Shown: positions 7,394 to 17,542, counted from the stretch's first letter. The stretch: DNA of 64,000 bases from Natronococcus sp. A-GB7 (GCF_029688865.1 NZ_JARUKV010000004.1:160460-224459), one strand, 5' to 3'. Notes: generated by a model not told the origin, from the sequence alone. Numbers and translations are program-made.

Positions 7394-8035
7394 ATGAGTT
7401 CCCACTCCCAGCGATCACTGTCGGGAGTCGTCCTCGCGGGCGGCTACTCGACGCGCTTCGGCGAGGCCGACAAGGCGGTCGCGGATCTCGCGGGAACGCC
7501 GATGATCCGGCGGGTCGCCGACCGACTCGCAACGGTCTGTGACGAGCTCGTGGTCAACTGCCGAGAGGACCAGCGCGAGGCGATCGAGACGGCGATGGCC
7601 GACTTTCCCGAACCAGTCACGTTCGCGATCGATCCCGAACCCGATCGCGGGCCACTCGCCGGTATCGCCGCCGGACTCGAGACGGCCAGCCGAGAGTACG
7701 CGGCGGTCGTGGCCTGCGACATGCCGTTCGTCGACCCCGCCCTGCTCGAGGCGCTTGCCGACCGCGCCGAGGGCCGCGACGGTGCGCTCGTCAAACTCGA
7801 GGACGGCTGGTACCAGACGACCCAGGCAGTCTATCGGACCGAGCCGATGGCCCGGGCCTGCGCCAACGCCCTCGAGGGCGAGGACGGGCGGATCCTCGCG
7901 GCCGTCGAGGAACTCGACACCGTCGTCGTCGACGAGGGCGAACTCGAGGGCGTGAGCGGGGACACCTTCGAGAGCATCGACACGAGGGAGGCGCTTCGGG
8001 AGGCGGCTGCCCGTTTCGAGACACCGAGCCACTGA
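7394..8035 (+). CDS. mobA: Molybdenum cofactor guanylyltransferase MobA
   Basis: The 213-aa protein opens with the nucleotidyltransferase signature LAGGYSTRFGEADKA and continues with CDMPFVDPALLEAL, which carries the metal-binding Asp after the core strand. MobA links GMP from GTP to molybdopterin-Mo to make the guanine-dinucleotide cofactor. I chose ATG 7394 (MSSHSQ) because the frame upstream to 7313 runs through non-conserved promoter-like sequence. No other moco gene is adjacent. The 16-bp inverted repeat at 8035-8144 begins at its stop codon. Confidence 0.88.
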   Translation: MSSHSQRSLSGVVLAGGYSTRFGEADKAVADLAGTPMIRRVADRLATVCDELVVNCREDQREAIETAMADFPEPVTFAIDPEPDRGPLAGIAAGLETASREYAAVVACDMPFVDPALLEALADRAEGRDGALVKLEDGWYQTTQAVYRTEPMARACANALEGEDGRILAAVEELDTVVVDEGELEGVSGDTFESIDTREALREAAARFETPSH

Positions 8036-8144
8036 TACTGTCGGACGGAAGTCAGAGAGAAGTCGATCGCGAGTTCGCGGCCGTTGCCTCGGGAAACGGC
8101 CACAGTTGAGCGATCGACCTTCGAATAGTTCCGTCCGACAGTAT
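8035..8144. repeat. Perfect 16-bp inverted repeat spanning the mobA-ilvD intergenic region (MITE-like)
   Basis: ATACTGTCGGACGGAA at 8035-8050 is exactly complementary to TTCCGTCCGACAGTAT at 8129-8144, giving a 110-bp unit with 78 bp between the arms. Inside, GTCGATCG (near 8063) and CGATCGAC (near 8111) form a second nested inverted pair, and GGCCGTT/AACGGCC a third, so the whole unit could fold into one long hairpin. No coding frame lies in it. Terminal inverted repeats with no gene fit a non-autonomous element; a terminator or regulatory RNA hairpin is the alternative. Confidence 0.6.
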
Positions 8145-8237
8145 GACCGCCGACCGAACCCGGTAGCCGATACGCCGATCGCCAGCAACCCTTGAGGAGA
8201 AGGCGTGACTTATGTCCCCTCGAGACAAGGGCCGACC

Positions 8238-9977
8238 ATGAGCAGCGACGATCGGTTCGATCACGGGAAAGACGAGCGGCTGCAGAGCCGCGAGGTTACC
8301 GAAGGCGCCGAGAAGGCCCCCCACCGCGCGATGTTTCGCGCGATGGGGTTCGACGACGAGGACCTCTCCTCGCCGATGATCGGCGTGGCGAACCCGGCCG
8401 CAGACATCACGCCGTGTAACGTGCATCTGGACGACGTCGCCGACTCGGCCCTCGAGAGCGCCGACGCGGCCGGCGGGATGCCCATCGAGTTCGGGACGAT
8501 CACGATCTCCGACGCGATCTCGATGGGGACCGAGGGGATGAAGGCGTCACTGATCTCGCGGGAGCTGATCGCCGACAGCGTCGAACTCGTCAGCTTCGGC
8601 GAGCGCATGGACGGCCTAGTCACGATCGGTGGCTGCGACAAGAACATGCCCGGCATGATGATGGCCGCGATCCGAACCGATCTCCCCTCCGTCTTTCTCT
8701 ACGGCGGGTCGATCATGCCCGGCGAGCACGAGGGACGGGACGTCACCATCGTCCAGGTGTTCGAGGGCGTCGGCGCCTACGGCACCGGCGAGATGGACGC
8801 CGAGGAGCTCGACGACCTCGAGCGCAACGCCTGTCCGGGCGCCGGCTCCTGTGGCGGGATGTTCACCGCGAACACGATGGCCTCGGTCTCGGAGGCGCTC
8901 GGCCTCGCCCCTCTCGGCAGTGCCTCCCCGCCCGCGGAGGACGAGGAGCGCTACGACGTCGCCGAGCGCGCGGGCGAACTCGCCGTCGAGGTCGTCGAAG
9001 CGGACCGCCGACCCTCCGACATCCTCACCCGCGAGTCCTTCGAGAACGCCATCGCGCTCCAGACCGCGATCGGGGGCTCGACCAACGGCGTGCTCCACCT
9101 GCTGGCGCTGGCCCGCGAGGCCGGGATCGACCTCGAGATCGAGGACTTCGACGAAATCTCCCGGCGGACCCCGAAGATCGCCGACCTCCAGCCCGGCGGC
9201 AACAGCGTGATGAACGACCTTCACGAGCTCGGTGGCGTGCCGATCGTCGTCCGGCGGCTGCTCGAGGCCGACCTGATCCACGGCGACGCCATGACCGTCA
9301 CGGGGCGAACGATCGCCGAGGAACTCGAGCACCTCGAGGCCGAACGCGGGCTCCCGGACGACGAGGAGATCGAGGCCGACTTCCTCTACACCGTCGAGGA
9401 ACCCAAACAGGAGGAGGGTGCGATCAAGATCCTGACGGGGAACCTCGCGCCCGGCGGCGCCGTCCTCAAGGCGACCGGCGAGGACCAGTTCCACCACGAG
9501 GGCCCCGCCCGGATCTTCGAGAACGAGGAAGACGCCATGCGGTACGTCCAGGAGGGCGACATCGAGAGCGGCGACGTGATCGTCATCCGTAACGAGGGAC
9601 CCCAGGGCGGACCGGGGATGCGCGAGATGCTAGGCGTCACCGCCGCGGTCGTCGGTGCCGGCCACGAGGGCGACGTCGCCTTGATCACCGACGGGCGGTT
9701 CTCCGGGGCCACGCGGGGGCCGATGATCGGCCACGTCGCCCCCGAGGCGTTCGTCGGCGGTCCGATCGGACTGCTCGAGGACGGCGACGAGATCACCGTC
9801 GACATCCCCGAGCGCACCCTCGCGGTCGACGCGAGCGACGAGGAACTCGAGGCCCGACGGGAGGAGTGGGACCGGCCGGAGCCGGCCTACGACGCCGGCG
9901 TGCTGGCGAAGTACGGTCGGGACTTCGACTCGGCGTCGAACGGTGCCGTGACCAACCCCGGCGTCAAGCGAGAGTAG
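8238..9977 (+). CDS. ilvD: Dihydroxy-acid dehydratase
   Basis: The 579-aa protein carries the IlvD/Edd signatures [13 protein letters not shown] and [16 protein letters not shown], whose cysteines hold the Fe-S cluster, plus [29 protein letters not shown] and the C-terminal [19 protein letters not shown]. It converts 2,3-dihydroxy-3-methyl acids to 2-oxo acids in valine, isoleucine and leucine synthesis. ATG 8238 ([12 protein letters not shown]) is preferred to the ATG at 8205 because the extra residues are not family-like. It stands alone; the rest of the branched-chain pathway is not in the window. Confidence 0.96.
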   Translation: MSSDDRFDHGKDERLQSREVTEGAEKAPHRAMFRAMGFDDEDLSSPMIGVANPAADITPCNVHLDDVADSALESADAAGGMPIEFGTITISDAISMGTEGMKASLISRELIADSVELVSFGERMDGLVTIGGCDKNMPGMMMAAIRTDLPSVFLYGGSIMPGEHEGRDVTIVQVFEGVGAYGTGEMDAEELDDLERNACPGAGSCGGMFTANTMASVSEALGLAPLGSASPPAEDEERYDVAERAGELAVEVVEADRRPSDILTRESFENAIALQTAIGGSTNGVLHLLALAREAGIDLEIEDFDEISRRTPKIADLQPGGNSVMNDLHELGGVPIVVRRLLEADLIHGDAMTVTGRTIAEELEHLEAERGLPDDEEIEADFLYTVEEPKQEEGAIKILTGNLAPGGAVLKATGEDQFHHEGPARIFENEEDAMRYVQEGDIESGDVIVIRNEGPQGGPGMREMLGVTAAVVGAGHEGDVALITDGRFSGATRGPMIGHVAPEAFVGGPIGLLEDGDEITVDIPERTLAVDASDEELEARREEWDRPEPAYDAGVLAKYGRDFDSASNGAVTNPGVKRE

Positions 9978-10042
9978 CCTCCCTTCGATTTCCTGCACGG
10001 GTCTTTCCCGGCCCCGTCCCCGACTACCGAACAGAGGGAGAG

Positions 10043-10198
10043 ATGCACAAGTACTGTCTTGAGTGTGACTGGCGGGCGAGTACGGACGACGGGGACACCG
10101 AGCAGGAGGTCTCGCGGAAGGCGATCGAACACTTCGTCGAGACCGGCCACACGGTGGACTCGATACGGCTCCCGCCGTCCTGCGTTAGCAAAAACTAG
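10043..10198 (+). CDS. 51-aa zinc-finger-like haloarchaeal protein
   Basis: ATG 10043 to TAG 10196-10198 encodes 51 residues starting MHKYCLECDWRAST and ending with HFVETGHTVDS and a Cys near the C-terminus. The CxxC pair and the two downstream histidines resemble the fold suggested for 2351-2518. This is a common haloarchaeal small-protein type of unknown role. It begins 65 bp after ilvD on the same strand and may be co-transcribed with it. Confidence 0.7.
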   Translation: MHKYCLECDWRASTDDGDTEQEVSRKAIEHFVETGHTVDSIRLPPSCVSKN

Positions 10199-10207
10199 CG
10201 GCGCCGA

Positions 10208-11596
10208 TCAGAACGGTGGCGAGTTCGGAATCTCGCTGTCGCCGTCACCGAGCACGCGAACGCCGAGTCCGTGGAAGTCCGGAATCGCGGGCGCGTCATC
10301 CTCCTCGTCTCGTGCGGCCTGTAGCTCCTCCTCCTCGTAGTCGTCGATCGGATCCGGTTCGACGACGTCGACGATCTCGCGGCTCTCGACGTCGAGCACC
10401 GAGAAGCCGGGTGTGACGCCGGTCGCGGCGTGAGGGTCGCCCGACAGCGGAACGGGACCGCGCAGGGTGACGAACATGTACTCGCCGTCCGGCGAGGTCC
10501 ACATGATGTCGGGCGCGTCGCGATCCTCGGAATCGTCGGATTGGGCGGGGCCGAAGGCGTCGATCTCCTCGACGACCTCGTCGGTCTCCGGATCGACGAC
10601 GACGCCGTCGTTGGTCTCGCGGTTCAGCACCCACAGCTCCTCGCCGTCGGGAGTGAACCAGAAGCCGTGCGCGTCGACGCCTCTGGTACTCTCGCCGTCG
10701 ACGATGATCTCGTCTTCCTCGACGTCGTAGACGTAGTACTCGCCGACGCCGTCCTCGCCTTCCTCGGGATCCGAGGGAAGCCCGGCGGTGAGGTAGAACT
10801 TCCCGTCCTCGAAGTGGGGCATCGTCCCGCAGTTGGCCGGCAGTTCGTCGCCGGAGTAGGCCCGTTCGACTTCGAAGCTGTCGTGGTCGACGATGACGAC
10901 GCCGGCGTCGTGGTAGCTCGGGCCGAGCGTGTGGATCGACCGTCCCTGGCCGTCGAACTGGTGACAGATCGGTGCAGCGGACTCGATGCCGGCCTCCTGG
11001 ACCGTCTCGTCGTCGGGCAGTTCGAGGCGGTCGACCTCCTCGAAGGACTCGTTCTCGAGGTCGGCGTCGACGCGGGCGATCGCCTCCTCGCCGATGACGT
11101 CGACGTGGATGTACTCGTCGTCGGGCGAGAAGATCGCCATGTGCGAACCGGGGCCGGTCTCGACGTTGCCGACGAGTTCACAGCCCTCGGTTCGGAAGAC
11201 GAGGACGCGCTGGCCGGCCGTACACGCGATGGCGGCGTACTCGTAGTCCGAGCTGAAGTCGATCATGTGCGGCACGACTCCCTCCTCGGGGACGCCCTCG
11301 AGTTCGTTCAGGTCGACCGTCGTCTTCCGGTCGAACTCGGCGTCGCCCTCGCCGGGCTCGTAGATGTGGACGTTGTCGGTCCCCTGATCGAGCGCCCAGA
11401 CCTCGTACTCGGCGTCGGCGTAGTCGGTCGCGTCGTCGGTGTCCTCGGCGTCGTCGCCGTCGTGATCGTCGGCGTCGTCACCGTTCGGGTCGTCGCTCTC
11501 GTCGCCGTCCGTCTCGCTGAGACAGCCGGCTACGGCGACGATTCCCGCAGTCGTGCTTCCCGCGAGAAACCGTCTGCGAGTGGAGTTCGTCTGCAT
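10208..11596 (-). CDS. Tat-exported lipoprotein with a seven-bladed-type beta-propeller
   Basis: The 462-aa protein starts with a twin-arginine signal (TRRRFLAGS), a hydrophobic stretch and the lipobox VAGC, so it should be folded before export and lipid-anchored outside the cell. A 50-residue Asp/Glu-rich linker follows, then repeated strand motifs (YEVWALDQGTDNVHIYE, HGFWFTPDGEELWVLNR, DIMWTSPDGEYMFVTLRGP) that fit YVTN/cytochrome d1-like propeller blades. The histidines in VPHMIDFS, ICHQFDG and GTMPHFEDG could bind a metal. Likely role: a surface binding protein or oxidoreductase partner. No catalytic family was identified. Confidence 0.82.
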   Translation of the reverse strand: MQTNSTRRRFLAGSTTAGIVAVAGCLSETDGDESDDPNGDDADDHDGDDAEDTDDATDYADAEYEVWALDQGTDNVHIYEPGEGDAEFDRKTTVDLNELEGVPEEGVVPHMIDFSSDYEYAAIACTAGQRVLVFRTEGCELVGNVETGPGSHMAIFSPDDEYIHVDVIGEEAIARVDADLENESFEEVDRLELPDDETVQEAGIESAAPICHQFDGQGRSIHTLGPSYHDAGVVIVDHDSFEVERAYSGDELPANCGTMPHFEDGKFYLTAGLPSDPEEGEDGVGEYYVYDVEEDEIIVDGESTRGVDAHGFWFTPDGEELWVLNRETNDGVVVDPETDEVVEEIDAFGPAQSDDSEDRDAPDIMWTSPDGEYMFVTLRGPVPLSGDPHAATGVTPGFSVLDVESREIVDVVEPDPIDDYEEEELQAARDEEDDAPAIPDFHGLGVRVLGDGDSEIPNSPPF

Positions 11597-11868
11597 ACCG
11601 ACATACTCTGCACTCCGACCTCAAAAGTCTGCGGGTTTCAGGCCTTCTACCCCACGAATTTCGGACTTGGGCCGTAGGAAGAGGCAAGATTTGACTCCCT
11701 CGAGCGAATCCGAACACCGCAGATGCGAGGTACCGACCGTTTCGTCGAAGTCGACGGGGTCGATGTCGGAGAGATGCGGATTATGTTTCCGCTATCTACG
11801 TTCCCCAGTGTGGATATATTTTCCACCTTCCCAGTTATCTAACTATCGCTCTCCCCCATCGAGAGCGG

Positions 11869-12306
11869 TCAGCCACGCCGTTCGAGTATTCGGTCGATAA
11901 TCAGTCGTGTCGACAGGATCTCGTCGTCGGCCGCCGGTTCGCGCGCGCTCGCTCGACGGACCTCGCAGTCGACGCCCCGTTCTTCGAGCGCTCCACGGAT
12001 CGCGTCGGCGTCGTGGTGCTGGTCGTGGCCGAGCGCGATCACGTCGGGGTCGATCTCCTCGATCGGAACGAAGATGTCCTCCTCGTGGCCCAGCAGGGCT
12101 TCGTCGACCGCCTCGAGCGCGCCGACGACGTCCCGTCGCTGGCTCGCCGGACAGACGGGCGCCTCCTTGTGATCGACGTTGGCCTTCCGGGCGACGATCA
12201 CGTACAGCTCGTCGCCCATGGCGGCGGCCTCCTCGAGGTAGTGGACGTGACCGGGGTGGAGGATGTCGAACGTTCCCTGCGCGATGACGGTGCGACCGCG
12301 GCTCAT
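11869..12306 (-). CDS. ribL: FAD synthase (FMN adenylyltransferase), RibL type
   Basis: The 145-aa protein has the HIGH-type nucleotidyltransferase motif [17 protein letters not shown] near the N-terminus and the downstream [13 protein letters not shown] matching the ISSTxxR-like motif. This is the archaeal FAD synthase family, which adenylates FMN. It differs from bacterial RibF. ATG 12306 ([14 protein letters not shown]) is chosen; an in-frame ATG at 12384 would add a low-complexity extension. It follows the JAMM gene on the same strand with a 91-bp gap. Confidence 0.9.
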   Translation of the reverse strand: MSRGRTVIAQGTFDILHPGHVHYLEEAAAMGDELYVIVARKANVDHKEAPVCPASQRRDVVGALEAVDEALLGHEEDIFVPIEEIDPDVIALGHDQHHDADAIRGALEERGVDCEVRRASAREPAADDEILSTRLIIDRILERRG

Positions 12307-12397
12307 GTCGAGGATCGCGCCTCCGCCGTCGCCGTCATCGGTCGTCGATCGGAGTCCGACTCGTCGGTCGCCTCGAGCGAGCAAGTCGCGTTGAGAG

Positions 12398-12892
12398 TCA
12401 TTGGAGGTCCTCGTCGATGTCGGCCTGTGTGAAATCGAAGAACTCGTCGCTTTCCGGCAGTTCGACGTCGATCACGTTCAGCGTCGTCGGCCGTCCCTGG
12501 GAGTCGAACGCCTTCCAGTCGCTTCGGCGGTAGGGGGCGCCGATGATGACGTGGACGCTCCCCCGGCCGAACGTCTCCAGGTCCGCACCGCTGGGACGGA
12601 GCACGCCGTTGGGGTGGGAGTGAACGCTCCCCAGCGCCTTCACGTCGTTGGGAATCTGGCTCGTCCGGACCGTCGCGCTGACGCTGTTGGCTTCGGTTCC
12701 CGGCACGACCAGTACGTCCGTGATGACGAGCCCACTGCGCTCGAGCCCCAGCTTGTCGGCCTCGGTCCCGCGGAGAAAGCCCATGTACTCGTCGGGGTGG
12801 GCCGCCTCGGAGGACTCGATGGCGAACTCGAGGGTCTCCTCGGCGATGCCGAGGACCTCGCTCGAGCGAAACAGCGCGTCGAACAGCCCCAT
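12398..12892 (-). CDS. JAMM/MPN+ metalloprotease, desampylase candidate
   Basis: The 164-aa protein contains the complete JAMM signature: an upstream Glu ([11 protein letters not shown]) and [20 protein letters not shown], i.e. HxH-x7-SxxD for a single catalytic Zn. Haloarchaeal JAMM proteins (HvJAMM1) remove ubiquitin-like SAMP modifiers, so this may be a desampylase; the substrate is not shown by the sequence. It is a one-domain protein with an acidic tail. It lies upstream of ribL on the same strand and is divergent from the S1-DHH gene, sharing a ~105-bp promoter region. Confidence 0.87.
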   Translation of the reverse strand: MGLFDALFRSSEVLGIAEETLEFAIESSEAAHPDEYMGFLRGTEADKLGLERSGLVITDVLVVPGTEANSVSATVRTSQIPNDVKALGSVHSHPNGVLRPSGADLETFGRGSVHVIIGAPYRRSDWKAFDSQGRPTTLNVIDVELPESDEFFDFTQADIDEDLQ

Positions 12893-12997
12893 ACTCCTCC
12901 CTCCGGGCTTCCGGTTGCTAAACGTTCCGAAAGGCCACCCGGCGGGCCGGCAGGCTTAACAAGGGTTATACGCGCCCGTCCCAAACAACGGGCAACG

Positions 12998-14905
12998 ATG
13001 ACTGTTGAGCCCGCCGGAGACTCCGGCGCTGACGACGGGGATTCCGTCGTCTACGATCTCGCTGCCGACTGCACCGCAGACGACCTCGAACAGGACCGGC
13101 CGTATCTGGCCGAGATCAACGGTATCGTCGACTACGGCGTCTTCGTCGATCTCTCGGATTCGATCTCGGGACTCGTCCACGAGTCCGTCCTCGAGGGCAC
13201 CTACGCCGTCGGCGACGGGCTCGTCGTCGAGCTCGAGTCGATCCGCGAGAACGGCGACATGGCGTTCGAGCCCGTCGACGTCGAGGAGTACACCCTCGAG
13301 TCAGTCTCCCGGGACTACGCGCTGACCGGTACCGACCGCCTCGAGGCCAACGTCGGCGACCAGATCCACGTCGAGGGCAAGGTCGTCCAGGTCAAACAGA
13401 CCGGAGGCCCGACGATCTTCCACGTCGCCGACGAACAGGGCGTCGTTCCCTGCGCCGCCTTCGAGGAGGCCGGCGTCCGTGCCTACCCCACCATCGAGGT
13501 CGGCGACGTCGTCCGGGTCACCGGGATGCCCGAACACCGCGAGGGGGCCGTCCAGATCGAGGTCGACGGCCTCTCGAAACTCGAGGGCGAGGACGCCGAG
13601 GAGGCCCGCGAGCGACTCGAGGCCGCCCTCGAGGAGCGCGCCGAACCCCACGACGTCGAACCGCTGATCGACTGGCCCGCCTTCGAGAAGCTCCGACCCA
13701 ACCTGCAGGAGGTCGCAAAGCTACTTCGCCGGACGGTTCTGGAGGGACGCCCCATTCGGGTTCGTCACCACGCCGACGGCGACGGGATGTGCGCCGCGGT
13801 GCCGGTCCAGATCGCCCTCGAGCGGTTCATCGCCGAGGTCCACGAGGACGAGGACGCCCCCCGACACCTCATCAAACGGCTCCCCGCGAAGGCGCCGTTC
13901 TACGAGATGGAAGACGCCACGCGGGACCTGAACTTCGCGCTCGAGGACCGCGAGAAACACGGTCAGCAGCTTCCGCTCCTGTTGATGCTCGACAACGGCT
14001 CGACGGCCGAGGACGTCCCGGCCTACGAGACGCTGGCCCACTACGACATCCCCATCGTCGCGCTCGACCACCACCACCCCGACCCCGACGCGGTCGGCGG
14101 ACTGCTCGACGCTCACGTCAACCCCTACCTCCACGACGAGGACTACCGCATCACGACGGGGATGCTCTGCGTCGAACTCGCTCGGATGATCTACCCCGAC
14201 ATGACCGACGAGCTGCGCCACGTCCCCGCCGTCGCCGGCCTCTCGGATCGCTCGAAGGCCGACGCGATGGACGACTACCTCGCTCTCGCCGCAGAGGAGG
14301 GGTACGACGAGGAGCGACTCAAGGACGTCAGCGAGGCGCTCGACTACGCCGCCTTCTGGCTGCGGTACAACTCCGGCGACCGGCTGATCCAGGACCTGCT
14401 CCAGGTCGACTCCGACGACGAGGAGCGCCACCGCGAGCTGGTGTCGTTCTTCGCCGACCGCGCCCGCGAGGAGGTCGACGAACAGCTCGAGGCCGTCATG
14501 CCCCACGTCGAACACGAGGAGCTCGACAACGGCGCCCACCTCTACGGGATCGACGTCGAGAACTACGCCCACCGCTTTACCTACCCCGCGCCGGGGAAGA
14601 CGACGGGCGAGCTCCACGACCGGAAAATCGAAGAGACCGGCGACCCCGTGATCACAGTCGGCTACGGCCCGGACTTCGCCGTCCTCCGCTCGGACGGCGT
14701 TCGCCTCGACATCCCGAACATGGTCTCGGAGCTCGAGGCAGAGATCCCTGGCGGCGGCGTCTCCGGCGGGGGCCACCTCGTCGTCGGCTCGATCAAGTTC
14801 GTCAAGGGCAAACGCGAGGAGGTCATCGACGCCCTGATCGAGAAGATGGCCGAGGCCGACATCGACGAGGCGCTCTCGAGTGCGGCGCTGATCGACGACG
14901 ACTGA
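12998..14905 (+). CDS. S1-OB-DHH-DHHA1 phosphoesterase, RecJ-like nuclease family
   Basis: The 635-aa protein has an N-terminal S1/OB domain (YLAEINGIVDYGVFVDL, about 30-100), a second OB domain (about 105-190), then the DHH core with RHHADGDGMCAAVP and ALDHHHPDPDAVGG, and the C-terminal DHHA1 motif GGGVSGGGHLVVGS. The Asp/His metal ligands look intact. Archaeal RecJ-like proteins are 5' or 3' single-strand exonucleases, some bound to the replisome (GAN); the S1 domain hints at RNA or ssDNA binding. ATG 12998 (MTVEPAGDSG) sits ~25 bp after a TATA-like GGGTTATACG, so the start is short-leader or leaderless. Confidence 0.86.
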   Translation: MTVEPAGDSGADDGDSVVYDLAADCTADDLEQDRPYLAEINGIVDYGVFVDLSDSISGLVHESVLEGTYAVGDGLVVELESIRENGDMAFEPVDVEEYTLESVSRDYALTGTDRLEANVGDQIHVEGKVVQVKQTGGPTIFHVADEQGVVPCAAFEEAGVRAYPTIEVGDVVRVTGMPEHREGAVQIEVDGLSKLEGEDAEEARERLEAALEERAEPHDVEPLIDWPAFEKLRPNLQEVAKLLRRTVLEGRPIRVRHHADGDGMCAAVPVQIALERFIAEVHEDEDAPRHLIKRLPAKAPFYEMEDATRDLNFALEDREKHGQQLPLLLMLDNGSTAEDVPAYETLAHYDIPIVALDHHHPDPDAVGGLLDAHVNPYLHDEDYRITTGMLCVELARMIYPDMTDELRHVPAVAGLSDRSKADAMDDYLALAAEEGYDEERLKDVSEALDYAAFWLRYNSGDRLIQDLLQVDSDDEERHRELVSFFADRAREEVDEQLEAVMPHVEHEELDNGAHLYGIDVENYAHRFTYPAPGKTTGELHDRKIEETGDPVITVGYGPDFAVLRSDGVRLDIPNMVSELEAEIPGGGVSGGGHLVVGSIKFVKGKREEVIDALIEKMAEADIDEALSSAALIDDD

Positions 14906-15148
14906 TCGGGCGGTCGATTCTCCGGCGAACGATCGCAGGTCGCTTCGGTCGGTAGCGGGTTTCGGGACTCGGTTTTCGCGTCGAATCCGAGCGATCGAAT
15001 CAGTACGTGGTGAGTGCGTACCCAATAGACGCGTTGAGAGAGCCGTGCTGAATCCACAGCGCGTATTCAACATCAGGTGAATCGATAGCGTGTGATTTCC
15101 CGTCAAATATTTATGTAGTGTGACTGATAATCGAAGGGGGAGGACACC

Positions 15149-16924
15149 ATGGGTACGATCTCGGGCACGATTCCCGTTCTCCACGTCGACGACGACCCGG
15201 ATTTCGCGGAGGTGGCTGCGTCCTTTCTCGAACGAGAAGACGACCGATTCGAGGTCGAAACGGCGACGAGCGTGAGCGAGGGGCTGAATCGGCTTGCCGA
15301 CGGTAACTTCGATTGTGTCGTTTCCGACTACGATATGCCTGGTCGGAACGGGATCGAGTTTCTCGAAGCCGTCCGCGAAGAATACCCCGATCTCCCATTT
15401 ATTCTCCATACGGGTAAGGGCAGTGAGGAAGTTGCCAGTGATGCGATTTCTGCCGGTGTTACGGACTACCTCCGGAAGGAAAGCAAAACCAGCCAGTATA
15501 CCGTCCTGGCAAACCGCATCAGGAACGCGGTCGAAAACTACCGTACTCGGATCGAACTCGCCAACCGGGAACAGCGTCTCAACCTGTTTTTCGAGCAGTC
15601 GCCACTCGGTGTCATCGAGTGGAACGAGAACTCCACGTTCGTTCGCATGAACGAAGCTGCTGAGGAACTCCTCGGATATACCGAGGACGATCTGACTGGC
15701 CGATCATGGGAGGTGATCGTCCCAGAATCGGACCGAGATGCGGTTGATGAGGTGGTATCCGACTTGCTCGAAAACAAAGGCGGATACCACAGTGTCAACG
15801 AAAACGTCCGAAAAACGGGTGAGCGGATCGTCTGTGAGTGGCACAATCGCGTCGTGACCGACCACGAGGACGATGTCGTTGCCATCTTCTCACAGTTCCA
15901 AGATATAACCGAGCTAAAAGAACAAGAACGGGAACTCCGCGAGACAAAGCGACGGCTTGAACTCGTGCTTGAGGGGACGGAAATGGGTCTCTGGGAGTGG
16001 AAGATAGGAACGGGCAAAATCGAGTGGAACGAGACGTTGGAACGGGCGCTCGGACTCGAGCCCGGCTCGTTTGAGGGGACTTACGAAGCCTTCGCCAAGC
16101 GCGTCCATCCGGATGACCTCCCCCAGGTCGAAGATGCACTCGACCAAGCCGTCGAAACCGATGAACTGTATCACATGGAGTTCAGAATGATCCACGGAGA
16201 TGGGGACGTAGTCTGGGCGGAGTGCCCGGGAGTCATCGTCGATCAGGAAAACGAACCCGATTGGATGGTCGGTCTCTACCGCGACATCACCGAGCGCAAA
16301 CGACGCGAGAAACAGTTAGAGACGTTTGCTTCGATCGTGAGCCACGATTTGCGGAATCCCCTCAACGTGGCAAGAGGGTATCTGGAACTCGCTCGAGAAG
16401 ACCAGGAGAGCGAGCACCTCGATCACGTCGAGCAGGCTCATGATCGGATGGACGGTCTGATTGAGGAGCTTCTCACACTGGCACGTAAAGGCGATACAGT
16501 AGGTGGTATCGAACCGGTCGACTTAGCAGACATCACCGAGAACTGCTGGGAGAACGTTGCGACGCCGGAGGCGGCACTCACAACCGAGATCGACCGTGAG
16601 ATTCGAGCGAATCAAAGCCGGCTTCAACAACTCCTCGAGAACCTCGTGCGGAACGCGGTTGAACACGGTGGTGAAGATGTAACGGTTACTGTTGGACGGT
16701 TGGAGAACGGCTTCTACGTCGAAGACGACGGTCCTGGCATCCCCAGCGGGGATCGTGAGGACGTATTCGAGGCCGGATACTCGACCGCAGAGGGCGGGAC
16801 CGGATTCGGGCTGGAAATCGTCAAACAGGTGGCACAAGCCCACGGCTGGGACGTTCGCGTCGTTGACGGCACCGAGGGCGGCGCACGGTTTGAGATTATC
16901 GGCGTTGAGTTCACCGCTGAATAA
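15149..16924 (+). CDS. Hybrid histidine kinase: receiver-PAS-PAS-HisKA-HATPase
   Basis: The 591-aa protein begins with a receiver domain (LHVDDDPDF, phospho-acceptor D60 in VVSDYDMPG, Lys in DYLRKES). Two PAS domains follow (about 140-255 and 270-385, each ending in a DIT-E linker), then HisKA with H399 in SIVSHDLRNPLN and an ATPase domain with NLVRNAVEHGG, VEDDGPGIP and GTGFGLEIVKQ. It is soluble, so it senses an internal cue. The receiver-first order is typical of haloarchaeal kinases. Codon use is less GC-rich than adjacent genes. An AT-rich promoter (TATTTATGTAGTGTG) lies ~35-45 bp upstream. No dedicated output regulator adjoins it. Confidence 0.93.
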   Translation: MGTISGTIPVLHVDDDPDFAEVAASFLEREDDRFEVETATSVSEGLNRLADGNFDCVVSDYDMPGRNGIEFLEAVREEYPDLPFILHTGKGSEEVASDAISAGVTDYLRKESKTSQYTVLANRIRNAVENYRTRIELANREQRLNLFFEQSPLGVIEWNENSTFVRMNEAAEELLGYTEDDLTGRSWEVIVPESDRDAVDEVVSDLLENKGGYHSVNENVRKTGERIVCEWHNRVVTDHEDDVVAIFSQFQDITELKEQERELRETKRRLELVLEGTEMGLWEWKIGTGKIEWNETLERALGLEPGSFEGTYEAFAKRVHPDDLPQVEDALDQAVETDELYHMEFRMIHGDGDVVWAECPGVIVDQENEPDWMVGLYRDITERKRREKQLETFASIVSHDLRNPLNVARGYLELAREDQESEHLDHVEQAHDRMDGLIEELLTLARKGDTVGGIEPVDLADITENCWENVATPEAALTTEIDREIRANQSRLQQLLENLVRNAVEHGGEDVTVTVGRLENGFYVEDDGPGIPSGDREDVFEAGYSTAEGGTGFGLEIVKQVAQAHGWDVRVVDGTEGGARFEIIGVEFTAE

Positions 16925-17096
16925 AACCTCCGCATTCAGCACGCGGATTTTGACAGCTGTCATGCGGATCAAGCGCCGTTTCGTTACCTGCTTGGCCTGT
17001 ACCGAGCGCGAGTTTCGCGGCCAACCCCAAGTGAGGAAGCCGCTACTGCCCGCTATCGTACCGCCGGGACGCGAGTGGGCCCTCGTCGCTCGAGCC

Positions 17097-17420
17097 TTAG
17101 AACTGGTAGCGGCGCTCGTCGTCCATGCTCGGATACTGGTCCGCGCCGGTCATCTCGTCGTAGGTCATCCCGGAGAGGTACTCGTCGTAGGTGACGTCGT
17201 ACCCCGAGCGCAGCTGGAAGTCGAGCTTCCCGCTCTCGACGGTCGTCTGGAACAGCATGTGGATCGCCCGGCGGACGAGTTCGTCGGTTTCCTCGGGCTC
17301 GAGGGCCGCCTCGAGCAGGGCGAGTTCGTTTCTCGTTTCGCGATCGAGCGCAATCGTCAGCTCGTCGCTGACGTCGGCGTAGGACTCCTGTACGTCGTCG
17401 TTGAGATCGTCGAGGCTCAT
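17097..17420 (-). CDS. Conserved haloarchaeal small protein, unknown function
   Basis: The 107-aa acidic protein has an N-terminal segment with a strand and two helices (LTIALDRETRNELALLEAALEPEETDELVRRAIHMLFQ), compatible with a ribbon-helix-helix-like fold. A Tyr/Asp-rich C-terminus follows (YDVTYDEYLSGMTYDEM and YPSMDDERRYQF). This looks like a DNA-binding half with a separate tail, but no family was recognised with certainty. It is divergent from mutY with ~120 bp between starts. The preceding region 16925-17096 shows no gene. Confidence 0.75.
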   Translation of the reverse strand: MSLDDLNDDVQESYADVSDELTIALDRETRNELALLEAALEPEETDELVRRAIHMLFQTTVESGKLDFQLRSGYDVTYDEYLSGMTYDEMTGADQYPSMDDERRYQF

Positions 17421-17542
17421 ACGGGAGCGGACTCATGCGGGCCGGATAGGCCTTTCGTGCTCGCTCGACGAGTGTGCTCGAGCGCGTTCGAATCGCGAGC
17501 CGATTCAGTAGACGTAAGCCGGGGGAGTCGCTACAACGGCCG

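Noticed and set aside
13721..15409. 562-codon minus-strand frame
   Set aside because: Antisense shadow of the S1-DHH gene and kinase start; high GC3 leaves few stops in this phase.
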